The notes beneath the pieces were generated by a model. It saw only the letters and a list, made by a program, of their open reading frames with translations, had not been told where the DNA came from and searched no databases. DNA of 64,000 nucleotides, taken from NCBI GenBank assembly GCA_964588305.1, contig CAZPOP010000019.1, positions 1-64,000 on the forward strand, given 5' to 3'. A program made the position numbers and the translations under genes. Of the stretch, positions 43,654 to 52,218 are shown piece by piece; within the stretch, counting starts at the first letter, position 1, and each line of letters begins with the position of its first letter. This DNA comes from SM1-73 sp964588305 (lineage in GTDB: Bacteria; Zixibacteria; MSB-5A5; SM1-73).

Positions 43654-44175
43654 ATGAAAGATATGAGCGATCAGGTTGCCAACGCGATCAGAGAAGCCAT
43701 TAAACTGGAGATAGCCGGGAAGGCAGTTTTCGACCACGCCGCGGAGGCGACTCATAATGAGCTCGGGAAAAAGATGTTCAAAAAACTTGCTGAGGACGAA
43801 ACCAAACACTTAGATACCTTCAGCCAACTGTTCAGCCAGGTGATGGGCGGAGAAGACTGGAAGAAGTTCGTTGACAAAGAAGAGGTGCAGAGTCGGTCCT
43901 CGTTGATCGAGGAACTGGCCCCCAGGATGAAAAAGGAAGGCCGGGCGGGAGAGCTTGAAGCGATCAGGATCGGGATGGAGCTGGAGAAGAAGGCCATCGA
44001 TTTTTTCGAAAAGTCGGCCAAGGAGACGACAGATCCAAAAGCCAAAGAGATCTTCGATAAGATATGCGAGGAGGAGAGACTACACTATGACCTGCTTCAA
44101 GCCGAGTACGACTCGGTAACAAATTCCGGCTTCTGGTTTGACGTCGCTGAGTTCAGAATGGATGGCAAGTTTTGA
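43654..44175 (+). CDS. Ferritin-like/rubrerythrin-type diiron protein
   Basis: A 173-residue four-helix protein with two ferritin-like motifs: 'LEIAGKAVFDHAAE' and 'DETKHLDTF' in the first half and 'MELEKKAIDFFE' and 'CEEERLHYDLLQ' in the second, giving the Glu/His set of a diiron site. It lacks the C-terminal rubredoxin domain of classic rubrerythrin, but rubredoxin is encoded just upstream. It probably reduces H2O2. The ATG at 43654 is preferred (AAGGGG 6 bases away) over 43651. A TCCAGCAG/CTGCTGGA hairpin lies just upstream. Confidence 0.85.
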   Translation: MKDMSDQVANAIREAIKLEIAGKAVFDHAAEATHNELGKKMFKKLAEDETKHLDTFSQLFSQVMGGEDWKKFVDKEEVQSRSSLIEELAPRMKKEGRAGELEAIRIGMELEKKAIDFFEKSAKETTDPKAKEIFDKICEEERLHYDLLQAEYDSVTNSGFWFDVAEFRMDGKF

Positions 44176-44268
44176 TCCAATAAGTTGACGGAACCTGGCG
44201 GTTTTCAAAAGGAACCGTGTTTGCGGAGGGAGGAGCTTGAGAAGGCGGAAGGTTGAGGAGGACGAGTC

Positions 44269-44724
44269 ATGAGTGATTCGGCTGAAAACAAGAAGGAGGC
44301 ACCGATCATGAAAACCGAAATGGAGGGGACGATTCCGTTTGAAACGGGCAACTTATCCAAAGAGGAGATCGAGTCGACCTTTAACGCTCTCCCGGTGGAC
44401 GTCACCTTTGTGGACAAAGATGATACTGTCCGGTACTTCAGTCAGTCCAAAGACAGAATCTTTGTGAGAACCAAGGCGGTGCTGGGTCGAAAGGTTCAAC
44501 AATGCCACCCTCAAAAGAGCATAAAGGTGGTGAACGAGATTCTGGAAGATTTCAAAAGCGGAAAAAGGGATGTGGCGGAGTTTTGGATGAACTTCGAGGG
44601 GAAGCTCATTCACATCAGATACTTTCCGGTCCGCAGCAAAAGCGGAGAATATCTTGGATGCCTGGAGGTAACTCAGGACATCACGGGAATCAAAAGGATT
44701 GAAGGAGAAAAAAGATTATTGTGA
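44269..44724 (+). CDS. PAS-domain protein (DUF438 C-terminal type)
   Basis: A 151-residue protein corresponding to the PAS part of DUF438 proteins, with 'LPVDVTFVDKDDTVRYFSQSKDRIF', 'VLGRKVQQCHPQKS' and 'FEGKLIHIRYFPVRSKSGEYLGCLEV'. The CHPQKS element is a known hallmark of these PAS domains, some of which bind heme or a cluster. It lacks the N-terminal DUF438 domain and any output domain. A redox or gas sensing role near the O2-stress genes is plausible. Confidence 0.82.
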   Translation: MSDSAENKKEAPIMKTEMEGTIPFETGNLSKEEIESTFNALPVDVTFVDKDDTVRYFSQSKDRIFVRTKAVLGRKVQQCHPQKSIKVVNEILEDFKSGKRDVAEFWMNFEGKLIHIRYFPVRSKSGEYLGCLEVTQDITGIKRIEGEKRLL

Positions 44725-45003
44725 TGGCAATTTGCCGGAGGAGATGTAAAATGGAAATGCTTTAGTACAAATACCAGGCGGCGAAGCCGAACGGAGGAGG
44801 GGACCTAACGTTCGGGCCTGCAACCTCGAGAAGACGGCCGCCACGTCTTCCATGTTTATCATCCGGTCGAGGCTGCGAAGAAACTTCAGACGTGGTTCTT
44901 GACGATTGCAATATTAGAGATGTTTCTGAAGGGAGCCCTCCGAGAAACGCAGAATCGGGAAGTTTCGCGGAGTCGCTATAACTTTAGAGGGGAGGTGTAA
45001 ACA
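44725..45003. other. Intergenic gap, no gene seen
   Basis: These 279 bases show no gene and no clear structure. A GGCGG-rich segment lies near 44778-44800, and a strong GAGGGGAGGTG site for the next gene is at the right end. Confidence 0.45.
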
Positions 45004-45675
45004 GTGAAAAGGGATTTTTTGAAAGCTGGCTTTTGGGTTCTGGTATCTCTCTTTATCCTGGCCCTCACCTGTGATGGCAGGAAAGAGGAGGAGAGTAAAC
45101 CTGAGCCGACAGAAACCAGAGAATACAATGGAACAAAGCTCTCTTCAATAACCGATTTCAGAGAGAACTCCATAAAGGGTCCGCAATATGTAAACAAGGA
45201 TAGCTTTAGACTCGAGATAACCGGTTTGGTGAACGATCCGAAGACATACAAATACGACGAGATAATCGGTCGCGAAAGCTACAAGAAAGTTGTCACCCTA
45301 AACTGCGTGGAAGGTTGGAGCGTGACCATTCTTTGGGAAGGATTTTTGGTGAGAGATTTAATAGGGGAAGCAGGAATTGACTCCTTGGCCAAGATAGCAA
45401 TTTTTTATGCACACGACGGATATTCGACCTCTTTTCCACTTGACTACATCATGGAAAATGATATCATTATGGCATACAAGATGAACGATTTAACTTTGCC
45501 ACCTGAGAGAGGTTTTCCCTTTCAGCTGGTGGCGGAGAAAAAATGGGGATATAAGTGGATAAAGTGGATAACGGGGATAGAACTGTCAGATGATGAGGAC
45601 TACAGAGGCTATTGGGAAAGCAGAGGGTACTCGAACCAGGCTGATTTGGACAAAGGTTTTTTCGACGAACCCTGA
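45004..45675 (+). CDS. Sulfite-oxidase-fold molybdopterin protein (YedY/SUOX-like)
   Basis: A 223-residue protein starting with GTG. It has an N-terminal hydrophobic segment (about 8-22) with a cysteine at 23 (ALTC), so it is exported or a lipoprotein. The oxidoreductase molybdopterin-binding fold follows: 'FRLEITGLVNDPKTY', the molybdenum-ligating Cys101 in 'TLNCVEGWS', 'YSTSFPLDYI' and 'RGFPFQLVAEKKWGYKWIKWI'. It is short for the family and lacks the dimerisation domain, like MsrP/YedY-type catalytic subunits. The small membrane protein downstream could be its partner. Confidence 0.85.
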   Translation: MKRDFLKAGFWVLVSLFILALTCDGRKEEESKPEPTETREYNGTKLSSITDFRENSIKGPQYVNKDSFRLEITGLVNDPKTYKYDEIIGRESYKKVVTLNCVEGWSVTILWEGFLVRDLIGEAGIDSLAKIAIFYAHDGYSTSFPLDYIMENDIIMAYKMNDLTLPPERGFPFQLVAEKKWGYKWIKWITGIELSDDEDYRGYWESRGYSNQADLDKGFFDEP

Positions 45676-45739
45676 CCTGTGCCCTTAACGGGCGTCTGAC
45701 GGTTTGACTGGTGCGGGATGGAGATGGGGGATTTGTCGA

Positions 45740-45862
45740 ATGGCGAAATCGGTCTGTTCAAGGTGCATGGAGGTTTATGAGAAATCGAAGGACGGCAGAT
45801 GTCCTTATTGCGGTTCGAGTGCGCCCCAGGTTCAGGAATTCAAAAACAGTGCTACAGGTTAA
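45740..45862 (+). CDS. Very small zinc-ribbon protein
   Basis: A 40-residue frame, ATG at 45740, with two CxxC knuckles (C6-x2-C9 and C21-x2-C24 in CPYCG). This is a complete zinc ribbon in miniature. No strong ribosome-binding site is seen, with a GGGGGAT stretch about 10 bases upstream. It is between the molybdoprotein and the small membrane protein. No function is assigned. Confidence 0.6.
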   Translation: MAKSVCSRCMEVYEKSKDGRCPYCGSSAPQVQEFKNSATG

Positions 45863-45903
45863 TACCGGGCACTAACTTCGGCAAAGAAAGGTGGTAGGAG
45901 GCA

Positions 45904-46191
45904 ATGCATTATTTCAGAAGAACCGGCGTACTGTTCATTTTGTTGTTCCTTCTATCAGCACAGTTGCTTTGGGCCAATGCCAGGGAAGGGAATGAGGACG
46001 AGGAGGCAGGAGAACTTATAGAAATCTCCGTGCTGTCAGGCTTGGTGACCTTGATCCTGTTGATATCCACTGTTACGGCAGGACGGCTGATGAAAAAAGG
46101 TAAGGTGGCGGTCAAGACGCATCACACGTTGGCCTATATCACCTTGCTGGTGGCGTTAGGTCACGGGATTTACAATTTCTTTGCTCACTGA
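45904..46191 (+). CDS. Small His-rich membrane protein
   Basis: A 95-residue protein with a signal-like first segment (about 8-25) and two further hydrophobic helices (about 41-60, 72-92). The second helix is preceded by 'KTHHTLAYI' and ends '...ALGHGIYNFFAH', placing His residues where heme-binding membrane proteins have them. It may be a reduced cytochrome-b-like partner of the upstream molybdoprotein; this is inference. Confidence 0.65.
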   Translation: MHYFRRTGVLFILLFLLSAQLLWANAREGNEDEEAGELIEISVLSGLVTLILLISTVTAGRLMKKGKVAVKTHHTLAYITLLVALGHGIYNFFAH

Positions 46192-46362
46192 TCCTGAAGT
46201 CGAAGTGTCTCATTTGAAGATAAGTTCGATTAGGCGGGAATTTCCACATGAAATGACAAAGAAGGTATTTCCAGAGACAGGCTTCCGCATAATCGCGACA
46301 ATTATGTCCCTGTGGAAGAGTACCTTAGAGAGTGAATCTCAAACGAAGCGGAGGCAGAGGCT

Positions 46363-46974
46363 ATGAAGGTTTTGATCGTTTTCTATTCCGTTTATGGACA
46401 TACCCACCGGATGGCCGAGGCTGTTGCAGAAGGGGCCAGAGAGGTGAAAGGTGCGAAGGTGGAAATGCGCCGCGTTCCGGAGACGCTGCCTGATGAAATA
46501 CTCAAGCAGATTGGGGCTTTGGAATCTCAGAAGGCCTTCGCTCACGTCCCTATATGTACTTTTGACGAGTTGGGTTCCGCGGATGCCATCATCTTCGGCA
46601 CGCCCACGCGCTTTGGAAACATGTGCGGGCAGATGCGGCAGTTCCTTGACGGTACCGGCCCGCTTTGGGCCAAAGGAGCGCTGGTCGGAAAGGTGGGAAG
46701 CGTATTCACCAGCTCCAATACACAGCACGGAGGTCAGGAATCTACCATCCTGAGTTTTCATCTTACGCTCCTGCATCAGGGTATGATCATAGTGGGCTTG
46801 CCATATACTTTTGAAGGCCAGTCACGTATCGATGAGATCACCGGCGGCTCCCCCTATGGTGCGTCGACTATCGCTGGTCCGGATGGGAAGCGCATGCCCA
46901 GTGAAAACGAGTTGGCCGCGGCACGCTTCCAGGGAAAACATGTGGCGGAGATAGCTTCCAAACTGGCCAGATAG
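46363..46974 (+). CDS. wrbA: NAD(P)H:quinone oxidoreductase, type IV
   Basis: A 203-residue flavodoxin-like FMN enzyme that carries out two-electron reduction of quinones. The phosphate loop 'FYSVYGHTHRMAEAV' lies at the N-terminus, 'FGTPTRFGNMCGQMRQFLD' and 'SSNTQHGGQESTILSFH' are family signatures, and 'GGSPYGASTIAG' is near the C-terminus. The ATG has GAGGC upstream. It appears monocistronic. Confidence 0.95.
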   Translation: MKVLIVFYSVYGHTHRMAEAVAEGAREVKGAKVEMRRVPETLPDEILKQIGALESQKAFAHVPICTFDELGSADAIIFGTPTRFGNMCGQMRQFLDGTGPLWAKGALVGKVGSVFTSSNTQHGGQESTILSFHLTLLHQGMIIVGLPYTFEGQSRIDEITGGSPYGASTIAGPDGKRMPSENELAAARFQGKHVAEIASKLAR

Positions 46975-47025
46975 CTTGGGCGTCATTGCTTGCCTTACCC
47001 GAGCTGCCTCTGAAGGAGAACACTT

Positions 47026-47934
47026 ATGGCGGTGCGTCCGCAATTTCCAGAATTCAAACCGGTCGAGTTGGAGGATGAGGAGGTAATTCAAGAAATCCTC
47101 GAGAGATATCAACCTCAGACGTCCGAATGGAGTTTCACCAATCTGTTCATATGGCGTTCTCACTACGGATTTCAGTGGTCCGTGCACCGGGATTGGCTGC
47201 TGGTTCTTTGCACGAGTGACACCAATGGTTTATTCGCCCTTCAGCCGGTAGGACCCCCGTCCCGACTGGAAGTGGTGCGTATGTTTCTAAAGTGGCTTCA
47301 GGACGAGAAAAAAGAAGAGGATCCGCGCATGGAGCGGGCGGATCAGCTTCTTGTTTCGGAAATCGAGGGAGCTGCTGATCTTATGACAGAACCGACTCGG
47401 GGTCATTTCGATTACGTTTATCGAAGTGGAGATTTGATTCAGCTGGCGGGCAGGAAGTACCATTCCAAGAGAAACCACATCAGCAAGTTTGAGCGCAACC
47501 ATTCATTCACCTATGCTCCGCTGAGCAACGATCACGTGAAAGGATGCCTGGAGCTAGCAGAGGGCTGGTGTCAGCTGCGTCGTTGTGAGGAAGACATGAA
47601 TCTATTGGATGAGTGGGAGGCGGTTCGCGAGGCTTTGAAGAATTTCGGTGCTTTGAATATAAAAGGGGGAGTGATTCTGATAGAGAATAAAGTGCAAGCC
47701 TTTGCCCTGGGGGAGCTGTTGAGCCGCCAGACAGCGGTGGTACATATCGAGAAAGCCAACCCAGAGATACCGGAACTCTACTCCGTGATCAACCAGCAGT
47801 TCTCCGAGAAGTCTTGGCGGGATATAACTTATGTTAATCGGGAACAGGATCTGGGGGAACCGGGGCTGCGAAAGGCGAAGCTCTCCTATTATCCCGATCA
47901 TCTGGTAGAGAAATTCCGGATCAGGTTAGCTTGA
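47026..47934 (+). CDS. DUF2156 (lysylphosphatidylglycerol-synthetase C-terminal-like) protein
   Basis: A 302-residue protein with two GNAT-like lobes. Typical features are 'SEWSFTNLFIWRSHYGFQWS', 'YVYRSGDLIQLAGRKYHSKRNHISKFERNHSF' and 'WRDITYVNREQDLGEPGLRKAKLSYYPD'. The domain is shared with the soluble part of MprF. Stand-alone members are probably acyl- or aminoacyl-transferases. Some modify peptides or lipids, but the substrate here is not known. Confidence 0.9.
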   Translation: MAVRPQFPEFKPVELEDEEVIQEILERYQPQTSEWSFTNLFIWRSHYGFQWSVHRDWLLVLCTSDTNGLFALQPVGPPSRLEVVRMFLKWLQDEKKEEDPRMERADQLLVSEIEGAADLMTEPTRGHFDYVYRSGDLIQLAGRKYHSKRNHISKFERNHSFTYAPLSNDHVKGCLELAEGWCQLRRCEEDMNLLDEWEAVREALKNFGALNIKGGVILIENKVQAFALGELLSRQTAVVHIEKANPEIPELYSVINQQFSEKSWRDITYVNREQDLGEPGLRKAKLSYYPDHLVEKFRIRLA

Positions 47935-48056
47935 AATGAAAGAAGAACAGCTATATAGAAGTGACGAATAGGTCGCTATTGAGCCAATAAAAAAGCGGCA
48001 GGTTGCCGCCACAATAATAACCTAACTCCAAAACTAACTTCACAGGAGGTGATGTT

Positions 48057-48512
48057 ATGTTAAAAGAGTTTAAAGAGTTTGCCATGCGAGGCAACGTGGT
48101 CGACATGGCCGTGGGAATCGTCATCGGTGCGGCCTTCGGCGTAATCGTCAAGTCCTTGGTATCCGACGTTATCATGCCGCCCATCGGATTGCTATTGGGT
48201 AACGTGGACTTCGAAAACCTTTTCGCAGTTCTGAAACAGGGTGCGACGGCCGGGCCGTATGCTTCCCTGGCCGATGCCAAAGCAGCAGGGGCAGTCTCGA
48301 TGAACTACGGAGTTTTCATCAACACCATCATCAGCTTCATCATAGTTGCGTTTTGCGTGTTTCTTTTAATACGAGGCATCAACAAACTCAAGCGGAAAGA
48401 GGAGGCTCCGCCGCCGGAACCGACGACCAAAGAGTGCCCTTACTGCTTCTCTACCATCGCCATTAAGGCTACACGTTGTGCAAATTGTACCTCGGAACTG
48501 AAGACAACATAG
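48057..48512 (+). CDS. mscL: Large-conductance mechanosensitive channel with zinc-ribbon tail
   Basis: A 151-residue MscL homopentamer subunit that opens under osmotic downshock. The start 'FKEFAMRGNVVDMAVGIVIGAAFG' is TM1 with its amphipathic helix, and TM2 is about residues 82-103 ('NTIISFIIVAFCVFLLI'). After the cytoplasmic helix a C-terminal zinc ribbon (CPYC ... CANC) is added. Strong AGGAGGTGA site. Confidence 0.95.
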   Translation: MLKEFKEFAMRGNVVDMAVGIVIGAAFGVIVKSLVSDVIMPPIGLLLGNVDFENLFAVLKQGATAGPYASLADAKAAGAVSMNYGVFINTIISFIIVAFCVFLLIRGINKLKRKEEAPPPEPTTKECPYCFSTIAIKATRCANCTSELKTT

Positions 48513-48576
48513 GGTCAACAAAAGCTCAAGCAGGCTCAAAGCCATCAGGCGTGACCGGCCCAAAAGGCCAAGGAAT

Positions 48577-49503
48577 ATGTCTAAACGAATAATTATCACC
48601 GGCGCAACCGGTTTTATCGGACGAGCGCTCTGCAAAAAACTGGTTGAAGGAGGCTATGAGGTCGTGGCACTTTCCCGTAATCCGAGAAAGGGGAACGGAT
48701 CGCTTCCAGATCAGGTGAGGATCGTCAACTGGGATGCCAAGACTGGGGAGGGATGGGCCGACTACGCAGATGGCGCTTATGCTATTATCAACCTGGCAGG
48801 AGAGGGCATTGCGTCCGGAAGATGGACAGAGAGAAAAAAACGCGGGATTCTTGAGAGCAGGCTCAATGCCGGAGGTGCTGTGGTTGAGGCGGTAGAAAAG
48901 GCGGGAGATAAGCCAAGAGTGGTGATCCAGGCTTCAGGGATTGGCTACTATGGCGATTCCGGTGATGAAATAGTTGAGGAATCGTCCTTACCTGGATCGG
49001 GGTTTTTGTCTGACGTGGCCGGGAAATGGGAACCGTCAACCAAAGGGGTACAATCTGCGGGCGTCCGGCACGTGATAATTCGTACAGGTGTGGTACTTGG
49101 GGTGGATGGGGGATTCCTTTCCCGCGTTCTTCTGCCTTTTCGCCTGTTTGTCGGTGGCCGTCTGGGAAGCGGAAAACAATGGATTCCGTGGATTCACCTT
49201 GATGATGAGGTGACGGCTATTCGGTTCTTAATGGAAAAGGAAGACTTGCAAGGTGTTTTCAATCTGACAGCGCCGAACCCTTTAACGTCCAAAGATTTCT
49301 TCGGGCTCTTGGGAAAGGTCTTGAGGCGGCCATCATGGCTGCCGGTACCTGGTTTTGCATTACGTCTGCTTTTGGGAGAGATGGCCAAGGAGTTGATCTT
49401 GTCCGGGCAAAGGGCAGTGCCAAAGAGACTGCTGGATTCCGGATACGAGTTTAAGTATCCCGATGCAGAACCCGCGCTTCGAGAGATTCTAACAGGGAGC
49501 TAG
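48577..49503 (+). CDS. TIGR01777-family epimerase (SDR39U1-like)
   Basis: A 308-residue extended SDR with 'ITGATGFIGRALCKKL', 'INLAGEGIASGRWTERKK', 'QASGIGYYGDSGDE' and 'RTGVVLG', all signatures of the YfcH/SDR39U1 group. The C-terminal DUF1731 motif includes 'PAFALRLLLGEMAKELILSGQRAVPKRL' in a recognisable form. The physiological substrate of this family is not established. Confidence 0.92.
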   Translation: MSKRIIITGATGFIGRALCKKLVEGGYEVVALSRNPRKGNGSLPDQVRIVNWDAKTGEGWADYADGAYAIINLAGEGIASGRWTERKKRGILESRLNAGGAVVEAVEKAGDKPRVVIQASGIGYYGDSGDEIVEESSLPGSGFLSDVAGKWEPSTKGVQSAGVRHVIIRTGVVLGVDGGFLSRVLLPFRLFVGGRLGSGKQWIPWIHLDDEVTAIRFLMEKEDLQGVFNLTAPNPLTSKDFFGLLGKVLRRPSWLPVPGFALRLLLGEMAKELILSGQRAVPKRLLDSGYEFKYPDAEPALREILTGS

Positions 49504-49524
49504 AAGGGAAACCGGAGGCATAAG

Positions 49525-50013
49525 ATGGAGAAGAACACGCTGCTTGCGATCTCAAGATTGATAGCGAGCGTAGTCATTTGTCAATTGGCAGGTGTGATCG
49601 GATCGCTTTTCACCACACCCGCAATTCCAACCTGGTATGCCACTTTGAGGAAGCCGTCCTTTACCCCGCCTAATTGGATATTCTCGCCGGTTTGGATTAC
49701 CCTTTTTGTGTTAATGGGAATCGCTGCGTTTCTGGTGTGGAACAAAGGCTTAAGTGATCAAAAGGTAAAAATAGCTTTAAGCATCTTCGCCTTTCAATTG
49801 ATTCTTAATGTCTTGTGGTCGGTCATGTTCTTCGGACTGAGATCGCCTTTGGCTGGGCTCATTGAAATCGCGGTCCTGTGGATGGTGATACTCTTGACCA
49901 TTCTCTATTTCTTCAAGGTGTCCCACGTGGCAGGGATACTGCTCATACCTTACATCCTGTGGGTGAGCTTTGCGGCTGTTCTGAATTTCTCGATTTGGAG
50001 GCTGAATATTTGA
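49525..50013 (+). CDS. TspO/MBR family protein
   Basis: A 162-residue membrane protein with five hydrophobic helices. It has 'TPAIPTWYATLRKPSFTPPNWIFSPVW', the invariant WY...L.KP.F.PP signature of tryptophan-rich sensory proteins, and 'LNVLWSVMFFGLRSPLAGLIEI'. It binds porphyrins and related compounds, and roles vary. Its stop overlaps the start of the next gene (TTGA). Confidence 0.94.
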   Translation: MEKNTLLAISRLIASVVICQLAGVIGSLFTTPAIPTWYATLRKPSFTPPNWIFSPVWITLFVLMGIAAFLVWNKGLSDQKVKIALSIFAFQLILNVLWSVMFFGLRSPLAGLIEIAVLWMVILLTILYFFKVSHVAGILLIPYILWVSFAAVLNFSIWRLNI

Positions 50014-50447
50014 GATTATGGAGCATACACCCTAAGTATCTTGATGCCGCAGGACTTGTGGCTTTATGGAGGGAATCTTTACTTGCACAGAAAATCCTGA
50101 GGGAGCCAACAAAAGGGTACAGAAATCACCCGCAACTGAGAAGATTCAGGATGCATCCTTGTCCCCAGAGAGCGATGGCAGGTTATCTGAAGGGAATATG
50201 GCAAGAATCAAGAAGGCGAGGATACAATTTTGATGAAAAGAAAATCGGAGTGAAGGATACAGCAGTCAAAGTACCCGTTACTCGTGGACAGTTGAGATAC
50301 GAATTCGATTGGCTGCTTGACAAATTGAAGAAGCGGGATGGGGACAGATACAACAAGCTCCGCTCGGTCAAGAGAATCGAGAGTAATTCAGCTTTCGAAA
50401 TCATAGAAGGTGGAATAGAAGAGTGGGAAAAAACAGAGCTTGGCTGA
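50010..50447 (+). CDS. Pyrimidine-dimer DNA glycosylase family protein
   Basis: A 145-residue protein of the pyrimidine dimer DNA glycosylase / endonuclease V family (PF03013). The TTG start at 50010 overlaps the TspO stop and has GGAGG 10 bases upstream, giving the family N-terminus LRLWSIHPKYLDAAGLVALW; the longer upstream frame lies inside tspO and is not real. 'RNHPQLRRFR' and 'WLLDKLKKRD' are further family features. It may repair UV photoproducts by base excision. Confidence 0.85.
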   Translation: MRLWSIHPKYLDAAGLVALWRESLLAQKILREPTKGYRNHPQLRRFRMHPCPQRAMAGYLKGIWQESRRRGYNFDEKKIGVKDTAVKVPVTRGQLRYEFDWLLDKLKKRDGDRYNKLRSVKRIESNSAFEIIEGGIEEWEKTELG

Positions 50448-50561
50448 ACGTGAGCCAGCGAATCTCAGAATCTGGGTCAAGAGTCTGGCATATACCGAGA
50501 ATGTTACAGCGTTTGTGCGCAGATCAGAAGGATGAAAGAGGCTGAAAGGAGGCTGGGGATA

Positions 50562-52217
50562 ATGAAGGATGATGTATTCACGTTCATAGTGGGTGGTAAA
50601 GCCGGCGAGGGAGTAAGAAAAGCGGGGTCTGCTGCTGCCCGTCTTTTCACCACTATGGGGCGTCAGGTCTTTAATATGGACGATTACGGGAGTTTGATCA
50701 AGGGTGGTCACAACTTCTCTGTGGTCAGCACGGCCACGGGGAAGATCACCAGCCAGTATATCAAGGCAGATTTAGTGGTGGCTCCGGACAAAAGGAGTTA
50801 CGATATCCACCGGGAACATCTGTCCGAGCGGGGCATTATGGTCTACAACTCCGATACCGTTGCCGAAGCGGAAGGCGTCGGCATTCCGTTAACCACCGAG
50901 GCGAAAAAGTATCCCAATCCCAATTTGAAAATAGGCGTTGGCGCCGTGGCAACTTTGGCCGCTGCCATAGGATTAGATAAGGAGGGTTTGAAAAAGCTCA
51001 TCGAGACCGAATATGCAAGAGACGTTGAAAACAATATCGCCTACGCGATGACCGTCTATGATATGGTTCATCCGAAGATAGGCGGCAAGTTTCAATTGGG
51101 GAGAGGAGATAAGGAAAGGCCGATAATCACCGGCAACGAAGCGATAGCGCTGGGGGCGGCGGCAGGAGGGTTGGATACGTACTATGCCTATCCCATGACG
51201 CCCTCGTCGTCCATCCTGCACTACCTGGCAGCACACGACCAAGAGCTGGGAGTGACCGCAGTACACCCGGAAAACGAGATCGCGGTCATGAATATGGCGA
51301 TCGGGTCGGCATTTGCCGGGGCCAAATCCATGGTTGGAAGCAGCGGCGGCGGTTTTGCCCTTATGCAGGAGGCCTTTTCCCTTGCCGGCATGGTGGAGGC
51401 GCCCCTTTTGTGTTACATGGGTTCAAGGCCGGGACCGTCTACCGGCGTGCCCACCTATACTGCCCAGGGAGACCTCAGGTTTGCCATCAATCAGGGTCAC
51501 GGCGAGTTCGCAAGAATCGTCGCATCTCCCGGAAGCACGGAAGAGGCTTTCTACCTGACCGCTGAAATGCTTGATTTGGTCTGGCGGTTCCAGACTCCGG
51601 GGATAATCTTAACCGATAAACACCTGGCAGAAAGCAGAATGACCGTTGACATCGACGCAAACAAGGCGAAGTGGCCCGAGCCTTTGATGCATGCCGGTGG
51701 AGAATACAAGAGATACCTAGATACAGAAAACGGCGTGTCTCCGCTTCTGTTTCCGCCCTCAAAGGAACTCATTAAGTGGGACAGCTACGAGCATGATGAA
51801 CTTGGCGTGACCACCGAGGAGCCTGAGATGATCGCCAAGATGCAGGATAAGAGAAACAGAAAGTGCAAGACAATTGCAGATTATTTAAGGGGCATACATA
51901 CCGTCAATACATATGGCGACAAGGGTCCGGTGATTTTAACCTATGGATCAACCACCATGAGCGTTTTGGAAGCTCTCAGGAGCGGCGATATCGAGGCTAC
52001 CGTGGTGCAGCCAATATATGTTGAACCTTTGCCCGTTTGGGAGCTTGAGAAGTACAGGGGTGGAGAGGCGATAGTCGTGGAGCTGAGTTGCGAGGGTCAG
52101 TTTGCATCACTGCTTAGGGAAAAAGTCGGAATCGAGCCTAAGAATGTTATCAAGAAATATGACGGCAGACCTTTCGATCCACTTGAACTTTCCGCCAGAA
52201 TAAAGGAGGTGATCTGA
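50562..52217 (+). CDS. korA: 2-oxoacid:acceptor oxidoreductase subunit alpha
   Basis: A 551-residue protein combining the gamma (about 1-185: 'VGGKAGEGVRKAGSAAARLF') and alpha (about 195-551: 'TYYAYPMTPSSSILHYLA', 'HPENEIAVMNMAIGSAFAGAKSMVGSSGGG') domains, as in KorA/VorA-like two-subunit enzymes. The ATG at 50562 has an AAAGGAGG site and is preferred over 50532. With the beta subunit it oxidatively decarboxylates a 2-oxoacid (2-oxoglutarate or a branched-chain acid) to its acyl-CoA with ferredoxin. The substrate is not certain. Confidence 0.93.
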   Translation: MKDDVFTFIVGGKAGEGVRKAGSAAARLFTTMGRQVFNMDDYGSLIKGGHNFSVVSTATGKITSQYIKADLVVAPDKRSYDIHREHLSERGIMVYNSDTVAEAEGVGIPLTTEAKKYPNPNLKIGVGAVATLAAAIGLDKEGLKKLIETEYARDVENNIAYAMTVYDMVHPKIGGKFQLGRGDKERPIITGNEAIALGAAAGGLDTYYAYPMTPSSSILHYLAAHDQELGVTAVHPENEIAVMNMAIGSAFAGAKSMVGSSGGGFALMQEAFSLAGMVEAPLLCYMGSRPGPSTGVPTYTAQGDLRFAINQGHGEFARIVASPGSTEEAFYLTAEMLDLVWRFQTPGIILTDKHLAESRMTVDIDANKAKWPEPLMHAGGEYKRYLDTENGVSPLLFPPSKELIKWDSYEHDELGVTTEEPEMIAKMQDKRNRKCKTIADYLRGIHTVNTYGDKGPVILTYGSTTMSVLEALRSGDIEATVVQPIYVEPLPVWELEKYRGGEAIVVELSCEGQFASLLREKVGIEPKNVIKKYDGRPFDPLELSARIKEVI

Positions 52218-52218
52218 G

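Noticed and set aside
43165..43809. 214-codon minus-strand frame
   Set aside because: It overlaps the permease end, rubredoxin and the ferritin-like gene, all secure on the plus strand.
46181..46366. 61-codon plus-strand frame overlapping the end of the small membrane protein
   Set aside because: It has no ribosome-binding site and no protein-like composition and overlaps the neighbour in another frame.
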